NCBI GenBank assembly: GCA_903887415.1
Contig: CAISPO010000001.1
Coordinates: 1-48,727 of the forward strand
Reading direction: 5' to 3'
Source: an uncultured Bacteroidota bacterium
GTDB taxonomy: Bacteria; Bacteroidota; Bacteroidia; Chitinophagales; Chitinophagaceae
Length of the DNA: 48,727 bases
Of the stretch, positions 1 through 9,234 are shown one piece after another (within the stretch, counting starts at the first letter, position 1; each line of letters starts with the position of its first letter). Both the position numbers and the translations under genes were made by a program. Under the pieces are notes generated by a model that was not told the origin of the DNA, did no database searches, and was given only the letters and a program-made list of their open reading frames with translations.

Positions 1-740
1 GTGGAGGCGGGTCTATCCTTACAATGCCTGTTTTGGTTTATCTGTTTTATGTCCCTCCTGTTCTTGCGACCTCCTACTCGTTATTTATTGTTGGTTCCAC
101 AAGTCTTGTTGGCGCAATTATTAATTACAGGAAGGGGCAGATCAATATCAAAACTGCACTTCTCTTTGGACTTTCCTCTGTCTTGACTGTTTTTGCAATA
201 AGGAAGTTCATAATTCCGAAAATACCGCTACACATTGCTTCTATTGCCGGATTTGAAGTGACAACTCCGTTGCTTACAATGTTGTTATTTGCAATACTGA
301 TGATAGCCGCAGCCACTTCCATGATACGCAGTAGAACCATAGATAATAAGGAACTCGATTACCCAGGTAAAAGCAAAGTATTTAAGCTATTGTTTTTGGG
401 CATTGGTATTGGCACGGTTACGGGGTTGCTGGGTGCAGGCGGCGGTTTTTTGCTCATACCGGTATTAGTTCTACTGTTGCATCAGCCAATGAAAACCGCC
501 ATCGGCACCTCTCTGCTGATTATTGCCATGAACTCATTATTAGGGTTCACTGGCGATCTGAACAACTTCAAAATGGACTGGACATTGCTCCTTACAGTTT
601 CAGGGATATCAGCAGCAGGCATGTTTATAGGAGTTATTTTATCGCAAAAAATAAATGGCGAGCTACTTAAGAAAGCCTTCGGTTGGTTTGTGTTGCTGAT
701 GGGGAGCTACATAATAGTTAAAGAGTTATTTTTCAAATAG
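1..740 (+). CDS. TauE/SafE-family sulfite/anion exporter (5' partial)
   Basis: Integral membrane exporter of the TauE/SafE (UPF0721) family, which moves sulfite, sulfoacetate or related sulfur anions across the inner membrane. The frame is open to the window edge. The first codons read GGGSILTMPVLVYL, the glycine-rich loop that normally opens the first TauE repeat, so the true start lies upstream and the ATG at 24 is internal. The second repeat carries the matching loop GLLGAGGGFLLIPVLVLLL near 420-480, and the rest alternates hydrophobic helices with short loops. The gene ends 8 bp before a CRP/FNR-like palindrome and the ETHE1-like persulfide enzyme, so a role in exporting sulfite made by sulfide oxidation is plausible. 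Family call is firm; substrate is inferred from context. Confidence 0.88.
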   Translation, partial: GGGSILTMPVLVYLFYVPPVLATSYSLFIVGSTSLVGAIINYRKGQINIKTALLFGLSSVLTVFAIRKFIIPKIPLHIASIAGFEVTTPLLTMLLFAILMIAAATSMIRSRTIDNKELDYPGKSKVFKLLFLGIGIGTVTGLLGAGGGFLLIPVLVLLLHQPMKTAIGTSLLIIAMNSLLGFTGDLNNFKMDWTLLLTVSGISAAGMFIGVILSQKINGELLKKAFGWFVLLMGSYIIVKELFFK

Positions 741-747
741 CAGGATC

Positions 748-763
748 CGTGATTTATGTCACG
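748..763. promoter_or_regulatory. CRP/FNR-type operator before the ETHE1-like gene
   Basis: CGTGATTTATGTCACG has CGTGA and TCACG half-sites around a 6-bp centre, the geometry of CRP/FNR-family operators (TGTGA-N6-TCACA). It ends 48 bp before the ATG at 812. A copy differing at one central base lies at 2428-2443. The regulator is not in the window. Confidence 0.6.
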
Positions 764-811
764 AATGAATTATTAATAGTTTCCGAACTCTACATTACAA
801 AATACAAAATC

Positions 812-2224
812 ATGATCATAGAACAAATTTATACGGGCTGCCTGGCGCAAGGGGCATATTACATCGAAAGCGAAGGTGAGGCAGTGATCATTGACCCGCT
901 AAGAGAGGTAGATCAATACATAAAGAAGGCAGAAAAAAATCAGGCTAAAATAAAATACATATTCGAGACCCATTTTCATGCCGACTTTGTTTCCGGACAT
1001 ATTGACCTTGCAGAAAAGACAGGAGCCTCAATAGTGTATGGGCCCAATGCTGAGCCAGCTTTCACTGCTATAATTGCAAAAGATGGGGAGATATTTAACG
1101 TAGGTTCTTTAACTTTCGAGGTATTGCATACTCCCGGACACACTATGGAGAGCACTTGCTTTATACTGAAGGATGAAACTGGAAAGAGAGTAGCAATATT
1201 TAGTGGAGACACCTTGTTTATCGGAGATGTGGGCCGTCCCGATCTGGCTCAAAAAGCTGCCAACCTTACCCAAGAAGATTTGGCAGGGCTATTGTATGAG
1301 TCGACAAGGAAAATAATGACTTTGCCTGATGAGATAATTGTTTATCCTGCACATGGAGCCGGCAGTGCGTGCGGAAAAAACATGAGTAAAGAAACCCAGG
1401 ATACGCTGGGTCATCAGAAGCTGGTGAATTATGCTTTAAGAGCAGGAATGACAAAAGATGAATTTATCAAAGAAGTAACAACCGGTTTGCTGCCACCACC
1501 ATCTTACTTCCCACTAAATGTATTTATGAACAAAATGGGCTATGAAAGCATTGATACAGTAATGAAACGAGGTAAACGTGCCTTGAGCGCTGAAGAATTT
1601 GAAGTTGCTGCAAATGAAAGTCAAGCCCTGATACTTGATACAAGATCACCTGAAACATTTGTTAAAGGATTTATACCCAACGCCGTCAACATAGGAATAG
1701 ACGGTAACTTTGCACCTTGGGTGGGCACCTTAATTGCGGATATTAAACAACCTTTGCTGATTGTTGCAGATAATGGACGAGAGGAAGAAGTAATAAACAG
1801 GCTTGCCAGGGTAGGATACGACTACACAATCGGGTATCTTAAAGGAGGCTACAGTACATGGCAAAACTCAGGAAAAGAAACAGACCATATTGAATCGGTG
1901 CCAGCCACCGATCTTACAAAGATTGCTGCAAATAAGTCAGTTCACTTATTGGATGTTCGCAAAAAATCCGAATACTTAAGCGAACATGTTGCAAGCGCCG
2001 AAAATATGCCTCTTGATTACATAAATGATACAATGGCTGAAATTGACCCCAATATAGATTATTATGTGCATTGTGCATCAGGCTATCGTTCCGTAGTTTT
2101 CATCTCAATCTTGCGAGCCAGGGGGTTTGACCGATTGATAAATGTGAGTGGCGGATTTAAAGCGATAAAAGAAAAAGGCGATCTTGGGGTCACAGATTAT
2201 GTTTGTCCTACGACATTACTATAA
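812..2224 (+). CDS. ETHE1-like MBL-fold persulfide dioxygenase with two rhodanese domains
   Basis: 470 aa. The N-terminal metallo-beta-lactamase domain (about residues 1-230) has THFHADFVSGH with the HxHxD metal motif at 54-58, then HTPGHT, FSGDTLFIGDVGRPD and YPAHG, the ETHE1/glyoxalase II-like set. Two rhodanese-like domains follow (about 270-355 and 375-468). The second has the active loop CASGYR with Cys421. The first has ADNGRE at the matching place, so its catalytic Cys is replaced by Ala319 and it is probably structural. The family oxidises glutathione or related persulfides to sulfite, and the fused rhodanese would supply or accept sulfane sulfur. I chose the ATG at 812 because homology begins at MIIEQIYTGC; the GTG at 749 lies inside the operator. 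TauE upstream would export the sulfite. Confidence 0.9.
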   Translation: MIIEQIYTGCLAQGAYYIESEGEAVIIDPLREVDQYIKKAEKNQAKIKYIFETHFHADFVSGHIDLAEKTGASIVYGPNAEPAFTAIIAKDGEIFNVGSLTFEVLHTPGHTMESTCFILKDETGKRVAIFSGDTLFIGDVGRPDLAQKAANLTQEDLAGLLYESTRKIMTLPDEIIVYPAHGAGSACGKNMSKETQDTLGHQKLVNYALRAGMTKDEFIKEVTTGLLPPPSYFPLNVFMNKMGYESIDTVMKRGKRALSAEEFEVAANESQALILDTRSPETFVKGFIPNAVNIGIDGNFAPWVGTLIADIKQPLLIVADNGREEEVINRLARVGYDYTIGYLKGGYSTWQNSGKETDHIESVPATDLTKIAANKSVHLLDVRKKSEYLSEHVASAENMPLDYINDTMAEIDPNIDYYVHCASGYRSVVFISILRARGFDRLINVSGGFKAIKEKGDLGVTDYVCPTTLL

Positions 2225-2245
2225 GACGAGCGAAACTTTTTTATG

Positions 2246-2280
2246 AAAGGCAATTCCTACAAAGGGGTTGCCTTTTTCTT
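2246..2280 (+). terminator. Rho-independent terminator after the ETHE1-like gene
   Basis: AAAGGCAA (2246-2253) pairs with TTGCCTTT (2268-2275) and is followed by a T-rich run. It begins 21 bp after the stop codon and separates this gene from the TolC/RND operon, which has its own operator. Confidence 0.7.
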
Positions 2281-2427
2281 CTGGCTTTTACAACAACTAC
2301 TTCAAATTCGGAAATTATTTTTATACGACTAGGTTTCAATTGAGTCCGAAGTGTCAACTCTCTATTTATTGTTATAGAGCGCGCTTATACTACTATACTT
2401 CCAATCAAATGAAAATGATGCAACAGC

Positions 2428-2443
2428 CGTGATATATGTCACG
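2428..2443. promoter_or_regulatory. CRP/FNR-type operator before the TolC/RND operon
   Basis: CGTGATATATGTCACG differs from the site at 748-763 at one central base and ends 44 bp before the ATG at 2488. A Bacteroidota -7 element TACTTTTG lies at 2465-2472. That places the operator centre near -43 from the expected transcription start, the position of a class II activator site. Confidence 0.62.
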
Positions 2444-2464
2444 ATTTGCACGATTGGGTAAATC

Positions 2465-2472
2465 TACTTTTG
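2465..2472 (+). promoter_or_regulatory. Putative -7 element of the TolC/RND operon promoter
   Basis: TACTTTTG matches the Bacteroidota TAnnTTTG -7 consensus and lies 21 bp after the CRP/FNR-like palindrome. No clear TTTG -33 element is visible, which would fit an activator-dependent promoter. Confidence 0.45.
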
Positions 2473-2487
2473 CTGTCAAATAAAAAA

Positions 2488-3825
2488 ATGATGCACAGTA
2501 GACGTTTAACCAAGATCGTAGTAACTATTGCTCCTATATTGTTATTGTATATAAGCACAAATGTTACAGCACAGGAAAAAACAACAACCCTGGATATGCA
2601 GGAGGCAGTAAAAACTGCAACAATGCAAAACAGGAATATATTACTTGCTAAATTGGATGAGCAGATAGCAAAGGAGAATTACAGGCAAACAAATGCCGTC
2701 TTCTTACCGCAAGTCAATTTCTCCTATACTGCTTTCACAACAAATAACCCGCTAAATGCATTTGGGTTTAAGCTGCAGCAACAAACAATAGCACAGTCAG
2801 ATTTTAATCCTGCAACACTAAACCACCCAGATGCAACTTCAGACTTCATGACAAAGTTCAGTGCCCAGCAGCCTTTGCTGAATATGGATATGCTATATCA
2901 AAGAAAAGGAGCCGCCAAACAAATAGAACTCTATCGCTATAAAACCGAACGCACTACCGAATTTATAACATGGCAGGTAAAACAGGTATATCTGCAATTA
3001 CAGTTTGCATGGCAGGTAAATGACGTGCTACAGGAAGCTTTAAAAACAGTGAATGCTACTTACAAATTTTCAAACGACCGCTATGAACAGGGGTTACTCC
3101 AAAAATCTGACCTTCTGAATGTTCAGGTCAGGGTAAAGGAAATGGAAACCCGCTGCGCCGAAGCAACCGCCAATATTGCAAATGCTTCTGATTTTCTTAA
3201 CGTCTTCATGAACAAGGAGCAGGGCATTATATACCACACGCTGCCAGTAGACTTTGGAGTTATGGAGAGCTCCTCCAGAACCCTGCCTGAATCAAGGGCG
3301 GATTTTAAAGCTATGGAGTCGGCTGTTGAATCCTATAGCTACATGGTAAAGAGCTCCAGGGCCAGCTACTTGCCCCAGATCAATGCTTTTGGCGATTACC
3401 AGCTCCATGACAAAAGCCTGTTTGGCTTTGACGCCAATGGATACTTAATGGGCGTACAGCTATCCTGGGATGTTTTCAAAGGTTTCCAGACTTTGCACAA
3501 AACAAATTCCCTAGTCCTTGAACAAACCAAATTATCCCGGCAACTTGAGGATACAAAGGCTCAGGGACGGGCTGAGTTAAGTAAAGCCAAAAGAGATCTC
3601 CTAGAAGCTACTTTTAAAATAAAGCAGCAGGCTGAGGCCGTTGACCAATCTGCTGAAGCGCTGAGAATACTACAAAACAGGTACGAACAAGGGCTGGTCA
3701 CTACAACAGATGTATTACAGGCACAAACCCAGCTATCTCAGCAAAAACTGGCATATGCGCAAGCCATCTTTGAACAGAACAACTCCTGGATATACATTGA
3801 ATTCTTAACAATCAGTCAACCATAA
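2488..3825 (+). CDS. TolC-family outer membrane efflux protein
   Basis: 445 aa outer-membrane channel of a tripartite efflux pump. A basic N-terminus and a hydrophobic stretch ending TNVTAQ form a signal peptide. The body is long alpha-helical sequence in two related halves; the segment NDRYEQGLLQKSDLLNVQVR is echoed near the C-terminus by NRYEQGLVTTTDVLQAQTQL, the typical TolC internal duplication. The ATG at 2488 is chosen over the TTG at 2446 because the signal peptide starts there and the putative -7 element would otherwise lie inside the gene. It is first in an operon with an adaptor and an RND permease, with a CRP/FNR-like operator upstream. Confidence 0.93.
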   Translation: MMHSRRLTKIVVTIAPILLLYISTNVTAQEKTTTLDMQEAVKTATMQNRNILLAKLDEQIAKENYRQTNAVFLPQVNFSYTAFTTNNPLNAFGFKLQQQTIAQSDFNPATLNHPDATSDFMTKFSAQQPLLNMDMLYQRKGAAKQIELYRYKTERTTEFITWQVKQVYLQLQFAWQVNDVLQEALKTVNATYKFSNDRYEQGLLQKSDLLNVQVRVKEMETRCAEATANIANASDFLNVFMNKEQGIIYHTLPVDFGVMESSSRTLPESRADFKAMESAVESYSYMVKSSRASYLPQINAFGDYQLHDKSLFGFDANGYLMGVQLSWDVFKGFQTLHKTNSLVLEQTKLSRQLEDTKAQGRAELSKAKRDLLEATFKIKQQAEAVDQSAEALRILQNRYEQGLVTTTDVLQAQTQLSQQKLAYAQAIFEQNNSWIYIEFLTISQP

Positions 3826-3853
3826 TTCAAAAAATATAATTAAATACAAAGTC

Positions 3854-4954
3854 ATGATCAACAATAAATGGATATTCAGAAGTCTGCTCATCGGGGTGGT
3901 GGTGTCAATAATGAGTTGTTCCAATTCAAAAGAAAACAAAACTGCAAGTGCCGAAAAACCCATTTCTGTAAACGTTAATACACCGGGCAACAGCACAGCA
4001 AATAGCCTTTCATTGAGTGGCCGAATTGAAGCAGTACAGTCTGCCAATATCAGCACCAGGATTATGGGTTACATAACAAAAGTTTATGTAAAAACCGGCG
4101 ATAAGGTACAAAAAGGCCAGTTACTTTTTTCAGTGAACAATGAAGATATTATTGCAAAAAGGGCCCAGGCAGATGCTTCTGTAACCCAGGCAGAAGCCTC
4201 ATTTAATAGTGCTCAGAAAGATTTTGACCGCTATACTGCGCTTTTCGGCAAGCAAAGTGCTACAGCAAAGGAGCTGGATAATATTACGCTTCAGTATAAG
4301 TCTGCAAAGGCCGGTCTGGAAGCCGCCCGCCAGATGCGTAACGAAGTAAATGCACAGCTTTCCTACACGAATGTAACTGCACCTTTTGGTGGTATTGTAA
4401 CCCAGAAGCTGATTGACGCAGGGAATATGGCAACACCGGGAATGCCTGTCTTATCCATTGAAACGAATAGTTTATTGCGGGTAACTGCTACTGTACCAGA
4501 GACACAGATATCTGAAGTGAAAATCGGAAATGACGCAATACTTGCAATCAATGCCGCAGGCACTACATTAAACGGTAAAGTATCCGAGATCAGCAATTCT
4601 TCTCAAAACAGTGGTAGTGTCTATATCATTAAGATAAGCATACCGGAAGGAGACAGGAAAAATCTTATGGCAGGTATGTATGTAAATGTTTCGATACCCG
4701 TTGCTGACAGATCATTTGCAGAGAGCAACACTAGCGCTATCATGGTTCCTTTATCAAGCATTGTTCACAAGGGCGAACTGGATGGCATCTATACGATTAG
4801 CAGCGATAACCAGGCATTATTGCGGTGGGTTCGCCTCGGAAAAACCGTTAACGATAAAGTTGAGCTGTTGTCTGGTCTTGCGAGATCAGAAAGGTTTATT
4901 GTCCATGCAGATGGCGATCTGTACAATGGGGTTGCGGTTAAGATAGCAGAATAG
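3854..4954 (+). CDS. RND efflux periplasmic adaptor lipoprotein (membrane fusion protein)
   Basis: 366 aa. The N-terminus has a lipobox ending SIMSC (Cys22), so the protein is likely a lipoprotein. A biotinyl-lipoyl-like half (SGRIEAVQSANISTRIMGYI, then KVYVKTGDKVQKGQLL), a helical hairpin rich in Gln and Ala, the second lipoyl half (TNVTAPFGGIVTQKLIDAGN) and beta-barrel domains follow in the usual MFP order. It bridges the inner-membrane RND permease and the TolC-type channel. It lies 28 bp after the TolC gene and 39 bp before the permease, in the same operon. Confidence 0.93.
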   Translation: MINNKWIFRSLLIGVVVSIMSCSNSKENKTASAEKPISVNVNTPGNSTANSLSLSGRIEAVQSANISTRIMGYITKVYVKTGDKVQKGQLLFSVNNEDIIAKRAQADASVTQAEASFNSAQKDFDRYTALFGKQSATAKELDNITLQYKSAKAGLEAARQMRNEVNAQLSYTNVTAPFGGIVTQKLIDAGNMATPGMPVLSIETNSLLRVTATVPETQISEVKIGNDAILAINAAGTTLNGKVSEISNSSQNSGSVYIIKISIPEGDRKNLMAGMYVNVSIPVADRSFAESNTSAIMVPLSSIVHKGELDGIYTISSDNQALLRWVRLGKTVNDKVELLSGLARSERFIVHADGDLYNGVAVKIAE

Positions 4955-4993
4955 AGTTTCACACAAAACAGTTCAATCAAGAAATACATCCAG

Positions 4994-7900
4994 ATGCAAA
5001 AAGGACTTTCAGGGAATATTGCAAAAGCATTCCTGCAATCAAAACTAACGATACTATTAATGGTTGCTTTCCTGCTCATTGGCGGTTACAGCACCTTCCT
5101 GATGCCTCGGGAAGAGGAACCACAGATACAGGTACCAATGGCCGATATTTTTATTGGCTATCCTGGAGCCAGCCCAAAAGATGTGGAAACCAAGGTCGCT
5201 GCACCAATGGAGAAGATCATATCCAATATAAAGGGAGTTGAGTATGTGTATTCTACTTCCATGAACGGCCAGGCAATGCTCATTGTACAATTTTATGTTG
5301 GCGAAGACATTGAACGGTCACTGGTGAAATTATATGCGGAACTCATGAAGAACATGGACCGTATGCCCAGGGGCGTGACCATGCCCTTAATAAAGACACG
5401 CGCTATCGACGATGTACCGGTATTCGGGTACACCCTTTGGAGCGACCATTATGATGATTTCAGGCTACGCCAGATGGCACAGGAATTGACCAATGAAGTA
5501 AAAAAAATACCGGATGTAGCAGATGTGAATATCATCGGTGGTCGCAGCCGTGAAATAAAGGTGATGCCAGATAAAGAAAAAATGATGCAAAATCATGTAG
5601 ACTTTCTCAGCATAAGCAAAGCGCTTCAGGGCAATAATTCCCAAATGCAGAGTGGCACGCTGGTTCAATATGATACAGCTTATTCTGTGACGACGGGCAA
5701 TTTTCTGGCAACAGCCGAAGATGTCGGCAATGTGGTGGTTGGGACAAATGCGCAACAGCCGGTTTACTTAAAGCAGGTAGCACAGATAAAAGACGGACCA
5801 CAAGTGCCATCACAGTATGTGGCTATGGGCTATGGCAGGGCAGATACTGCATCAGGCTCATTCAAATCAACCTATCCTGCTGTTACAATTGCCGTCTCAA
5901 AAAAGAAAGGCGCGGATGCCATGAGACTCAGCGAACAGATTACCGGAAAAGTAGACCAGATAAAGGGAAAGCTCATACCATCCGATGTTCACTTGTCTGT
6001 AACCCGCAACTATGGCGAAAGTGCATCTGAAAAAGTATCAGAACTTTTGTTGCACCTCTTTTTTGCGATCCTTGTTGTTACTCTTTTTGTGATGCTCGCC
6101 ATGGGTTGGCGTGGTGGCCTTGTTGTATTCCTTTCTGTGCCGGTAACATTCGCACTTACCTTATTTGCTTACTATTTCATGCATTACACGCTCAACAGGA
6201 TCACCCTCTTTGCATTGGTTTTTATAACCGGAATTGTTGTCGATGATTCGATCATAATTGCGGAGAATATGCATCGGCATTTTAAAATGAAGCGCCTGCC
6301 TCCATTACAAGCAGCAATATTCGCCATAAACGAAGTAGGCAACCCTACTATCCTTGCTACTTTCACAGTGATCGCCGCTGTGCTCCCAATGGCCTTTGTA
6401 TCCGGCCTCATGGGCCCATATATGAGTCCTATGCCTATTGGCGCTTCTATTGCAATGATGATCTCCTTAGTAATTGCTCTTACCCTAACTCCATACCTCG
6501 GTTATATTTTCCTTCGTGAGAAAGAAAAGAAAGGTTCAGGCCATAAAGAAAATAAACCAATGGTTCTGGAGAATACCAGGATATACAAGATTTATCTTGC
6601 TTTCATTTCACCATTACTGCAAAGTCGCAAAAAGCGCTATATATTCATTTTTAGCACTGCTGCCATCCTTATAGGAACCCTGGTAATGTTCTATACCAAG
6701 GCGGTAGCTGTAAAAATGCTGCCATTCGACAACAAAAATGAATTTCAGGTAGTAATAGATATGCCGGAGGGCACAACCCTCGAGAAAACCCAGGCAGTAT
6801 CAGCAGAAATAGCTGCCTTTATTGCGAAACAGCCGATGGTAAGAACCTACCAGGAATATGTAGGTACCTCAGCCCCGATAAGCTTTAATGGGCTTGTGAG
6901 GCACTATGATCTTCGTCGGGGCGACAATGTCGCCGATATACAGGTGAATCTTGTCGATAAAAAGGATCGAAGCATTCAGAGTCACGACATTGCCAAAAAA
7001 ATGCGTGAGCCGATACAAAAAATAGCTAGGAAATATAATGCCAATGTCAAGATGGTTGAGGTTCCACCCGGCCCTCCCGTTTTGTCTACGCTGGTAGCTG
7101 AGATTTATGGTCCTGACTATGATAAACAAATAGATATCGCACAACAACTAAAAACAAGATTTGCCAATACTCTAGATGTTGTAGATATAGATTGGATGGT
7201 TGAAGATGACCAACCCGAATACCATATTAACATTGATAAAGAGAAAGCCATGAGAATGGGTGTGGCCACAGAACAGATTGCAGCAACGGTTTCGGCTGCT
7301 ATTTCAGGAATGCAGGCTGGCCAGGTTTACAAACCGGGCGCTTATAACCAGACTGCCATAGACCTACAGTTAAGTGACGTAGATAAAACAAGTATCGAAG
7401 ATGTCCTCAATCTTAGCATTGTGAATATCCAGGGAGCAACTATTCCTATCAGGGACCTCGTATCAGTAAAACGGCAGATAAAGCCAAAGAGCATTTATCG
7501 CAAAAACCAGAAAGAGGTTGTTTATGTACTGGCAGATATGGCTGGAAAACTGGAAAGCCCTTTTTATGCCATTTCTAAAGTTTCTGACAGCCTAAATACC
7601 ATGAAGATACCAGCCGGTTTTACCCTGAAGGAAGAATATACCAAGCAGCCGGAACTCGAAAACAATTATTCACTAAAATGGGATGGTGAGTGGCAGATCA
7701 CCTATGAAGTATTCAGGGACTTGGGTATTGCTTTCGCAGTGGTCATCCTGATGATATATATGCTCATCGTAGGTTGGTTTCAGAATTTCAAAGTTCCGCT
7801 GGTCATGCTGGCTGCCATTCCGCTTTCGCTTATCGGAATCATTATCGGGCACTGGCTGATGGGGGCCTATTTCACGGCCACTTCAATGATCGGATTCATC

Positions 7901-8194
7901 GCGCTTGCCGGCGTCATGGTGCGCAATTCCATATTACTAATAGATTTTATCGACATCCGGCTTAAGGAAGGCATACCGTTAAAGCAGGCCATTATAGAAG
8001 CTGGAGCGGTAAGAACAACCCCGATCCTCCTAACCGCAGGTGCTGTAGTGCTGGGTGCTGTCATCATTCTTTTTGACCCAATATTCCAAGGACTGGCAAT
8101 ATCGCTTATGGGAGGCACCATTACTTCCACCTTCCTTACTCTACTTGTTGTTCCGTTGCTTTACTACAAAATGCTTAAAAAGAAAGTAAAGTAG
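4994..8194 (+). CDS. RND-family efflux permease
   Basis: 1066 aa proton-driven inner-membrane pump with the normal RND length and duplicated plan: TM1, a large periplasmic loop, TM2-6, TM7, a second loop and TM8-12. The fourth helix reads TGIVVDDSIIIAEN. The DD pair matches the proton-relay aspartates of HAE1 pumps rather than the pattern of CusA-type metal exporters. The N-terminal FLMPREEEPQIQVP is typical of Bacteroidota members of this group. Substrate cannot be read from the sequence. Shared CRP/FNR-like sites with sulfur oxidation genes hint at a sulfur, redox or metal stress role, but that is inference. Confidence 0.93.
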   Translation: MQKGLSGNIAKAFLQSKLTILLMVAFLLIGGYSTFLMPREEEPQIQVPMADIFIGYPGASPKDVETKVAAPMEKIISNIKGVEYVYSTSMNGQAMLIVQFYVGEDIERSLVKLYAELMKNMDRMPRGVTMPLIKTRAIDDVPVFGYTLWSDHYDDFRLRQMAQELTNEVKKIPDVADVNIIGGRSREIKVMPDKEKMMQNHVDFLSISKALQGNNSQMQSGTLVQYDTAYSVTTGNFLATAEDVGNVVVGTNAQQPVYLKQVAQIKDGPQVPSQYVAMGYGRADTASGSFKSTYPAVTIAVSKKKGADAMRLSEQITGKVDQIKGKLIPSDVHLSVTRNYGESASEKVSELLLHLFFAILVVTLFVMLAMGWRGGLVVFLSVPVTFALTLFAYYFMHYTLNRITLFALVFITGIVVDDSIIIAENMHRHFKMKRLPPLQAAIFAINEVGNPTILATFTVIAAVLPMAFVSGLMGPYMSPMPIGASIAMMISLVIALTLTPYLGYIFLREKEKKGSGHKENKPMVLENTRIYKIYLAFISPLLQSRKKRYIFIFSTAAILIGTLVMFYTKAVAVKMLPFDNKNEFQVVIDMPEGTTLEKTQAVSAEIAAFIAKQPMVRTYQEYVGTSAPISFNGLVRHYDLRRGDNVADIQVNLVDKKDRSIQSHDIAKKMREPIQKIARKYNANVKMVEVPPGPPVLSTLVAEIYGPDYDKQIDIAQQLKTRFANTLDVVDIDWMVEDDQPEYHINIDKEKAMRMGVATEQIAATVSAAISGMQAGQVYKPGAYNQTAIDLQLSDVDKTSIEDVLNLSIVNIQGATIPIRDLVSVKRQIKPKSIYRKNQKEVVYVLADMAGKLESPFYAISKVSDSLNTMKIPAGFTLKEEYTKQPELENNYSLKWDGEWQITYEVFRDLGIAFAVVILMIYMLIVGWFQNFKVPLVMLAAIPLSLIGIIIGHWLMGAYFTATSMIGFIALAGVMVRNSILLIDFIDIRLKEGIPLKQAIIEAGAVRTTPILLTAGAVVLGAVIILFDPIFQGLAISLMGGTITSTFLTLLVVPLLYYKMLKKKVK

Positions 8195-8250
8195 TTCACA
8201 TACTAATGTGATAGTCTGGCAATAATTTTCTATAGTTAAAAAAAAATAAC

Positions 8251-8559
8251 ATGAAACTTTTAATAGTTACCTGCATCAGGGAGCATACAAACACAGTCAC
8301 GGAGATTTTCAAGAAAGCTCGGATAAATATCTTCAGTACCACAGAAACGACCGGGCAAAAGATCGGACAACCAGAGGCCCTTTCCGAGATTTGGTTCGGC
8401 AAGATTGGTGAACAATACGACTCAGTCGTATTGTTCAGTTTCACCGATGATGCCAATGCAACCAATGCCTTGTCAATTGTAAATAGCAAGAATACAGAAA
8501 TGCAATCAGATTACCCGATGCATGCATTCATATTGCCTGTAGAAGCCTCAAGCGACTAA
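8251..8559 (+). CDS. Small PII-like protein (DUF3240-like), last gene of the RND operon
   Basis: 102 aa soluble protein. It begins MKLLIVTCIREHTNTVTEIF and ends YPMHAFILPVEASSD, the beta-alpha-beta outline of a PII-like (ferredoxin-like trimeric) domain; a middle segment with WFGKIGEQYDSVVLFSF fits the second half. Small proteins of this type are known next to RND pumps and are thought to bind a metal or ligand and modulate transport. It lies 56 bp after the permease and is probably cotranscribed. The fold assignment rests on pattern recognition, so moderate confidence. Confidence 0.6.
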   Translation: MKLLIVTCIREHTNTVTEIFKKARINIFSTTETTGQKIGQPEALSEIWFGKIGEQYDSVVLFSFTDDANATNALSIVNSKNTEMQSDYPMHAFILPVEASSD

Positions 8560-8622
8560 TCCGTATTGATTGCGAATATCACCAAGCTTTATTGTGACCT
8601 GCTTGCTCATATGGTTAATGAA

Positions 8623-9234
8623 TCAGCTCTTCCTAAAGCTACAAAAAAGAAAATTCTGTGTCGTGTGAAAAGGGGTTACATGGTCTTCTGTAATGCACTT
8701 TATCTTATTAAATCCGTTCGACAATTGATGTTCCAATTGGGGCTCGGTATACTGTTTTATTTCAAGACCGCTACATTTCTTCGGCCCTTTGTCTGAGAAT
8801 GTTCCGATTGTGAGATAGCCCGTTACGGCCATCCTCGCGGTTGCCAGGTAGGTTTCAATTTGATCGTACGTCGTAAGGAAGTGAAATGTAGCTCTGTCAT
8901 GCCACACATCATAATTTGTATCGGGCATGAATTCGGTTATGTCAGAAGCTACCCACTTAACTTTAATTGCCCTGTCCCCGAGACGAGCCTTTGCTCGATT
9001 AAGCGCTTTATCGGATATGTCCAAAACTGTAAGGTTCTCGTAGCCCTCGTCAAGTAAGTAATCGACGAGCCTGCTGTCGCCGCCGCCGACATCAATGATG
9101 CTTGCCGTTTTCGGTAGGTTGTAACTATGGATAAAATCAAGTGATGTTTTAGGTATTTCTTGCGTCCAGCTAACTTCGTCAGGTTGCTTCGTCGTATAAA
9201 CTGTGTCCCAATGTTGTTTCTTGCCTTCAATCAT
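8623..9234 (-). CDS. Class I SAM-dependent methyltransferase
   Basis: 203 aa. Motif I SIIDVGGGDSRLVDYLL binds SAM, the acidic residue closing strand 2 is in LTVLDISDKAL, motif II-like VKWVASDITEF follows, and YDVWHDRATFHFL is the post-motif segment. The start MIEGKKQHWDTVYTTKQPDE matches small-molecule methyltransferases related to tellurite/thiopurine enzymes (HWDxVYxxK opening). It is convergent with the RND operon and its substrate is unknown. A thiol or metalloid substrate would fit the sulfur-related neighbours, but nothing in the sequence proves it. Confidence 0.82.
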   Translation of the reverse strand: MIEGKKQHWDTVYTTKQPDEVSWTQEIPKTSLDFIHSYNLPKTASIIDVGGGDSRLVDYLLDEGYENLTVLDISDKALNRAKARLGDRAIKVKWVASDITEFMPDTNYDVWHDRATFHFLTTYDQIETYLATARMAVTGYLTIGTFSDKGPKKCSGLEIKQYTEPQLEHQLSNGFNKIKCITEDHVTPFHTTQNFLFCSFRKS

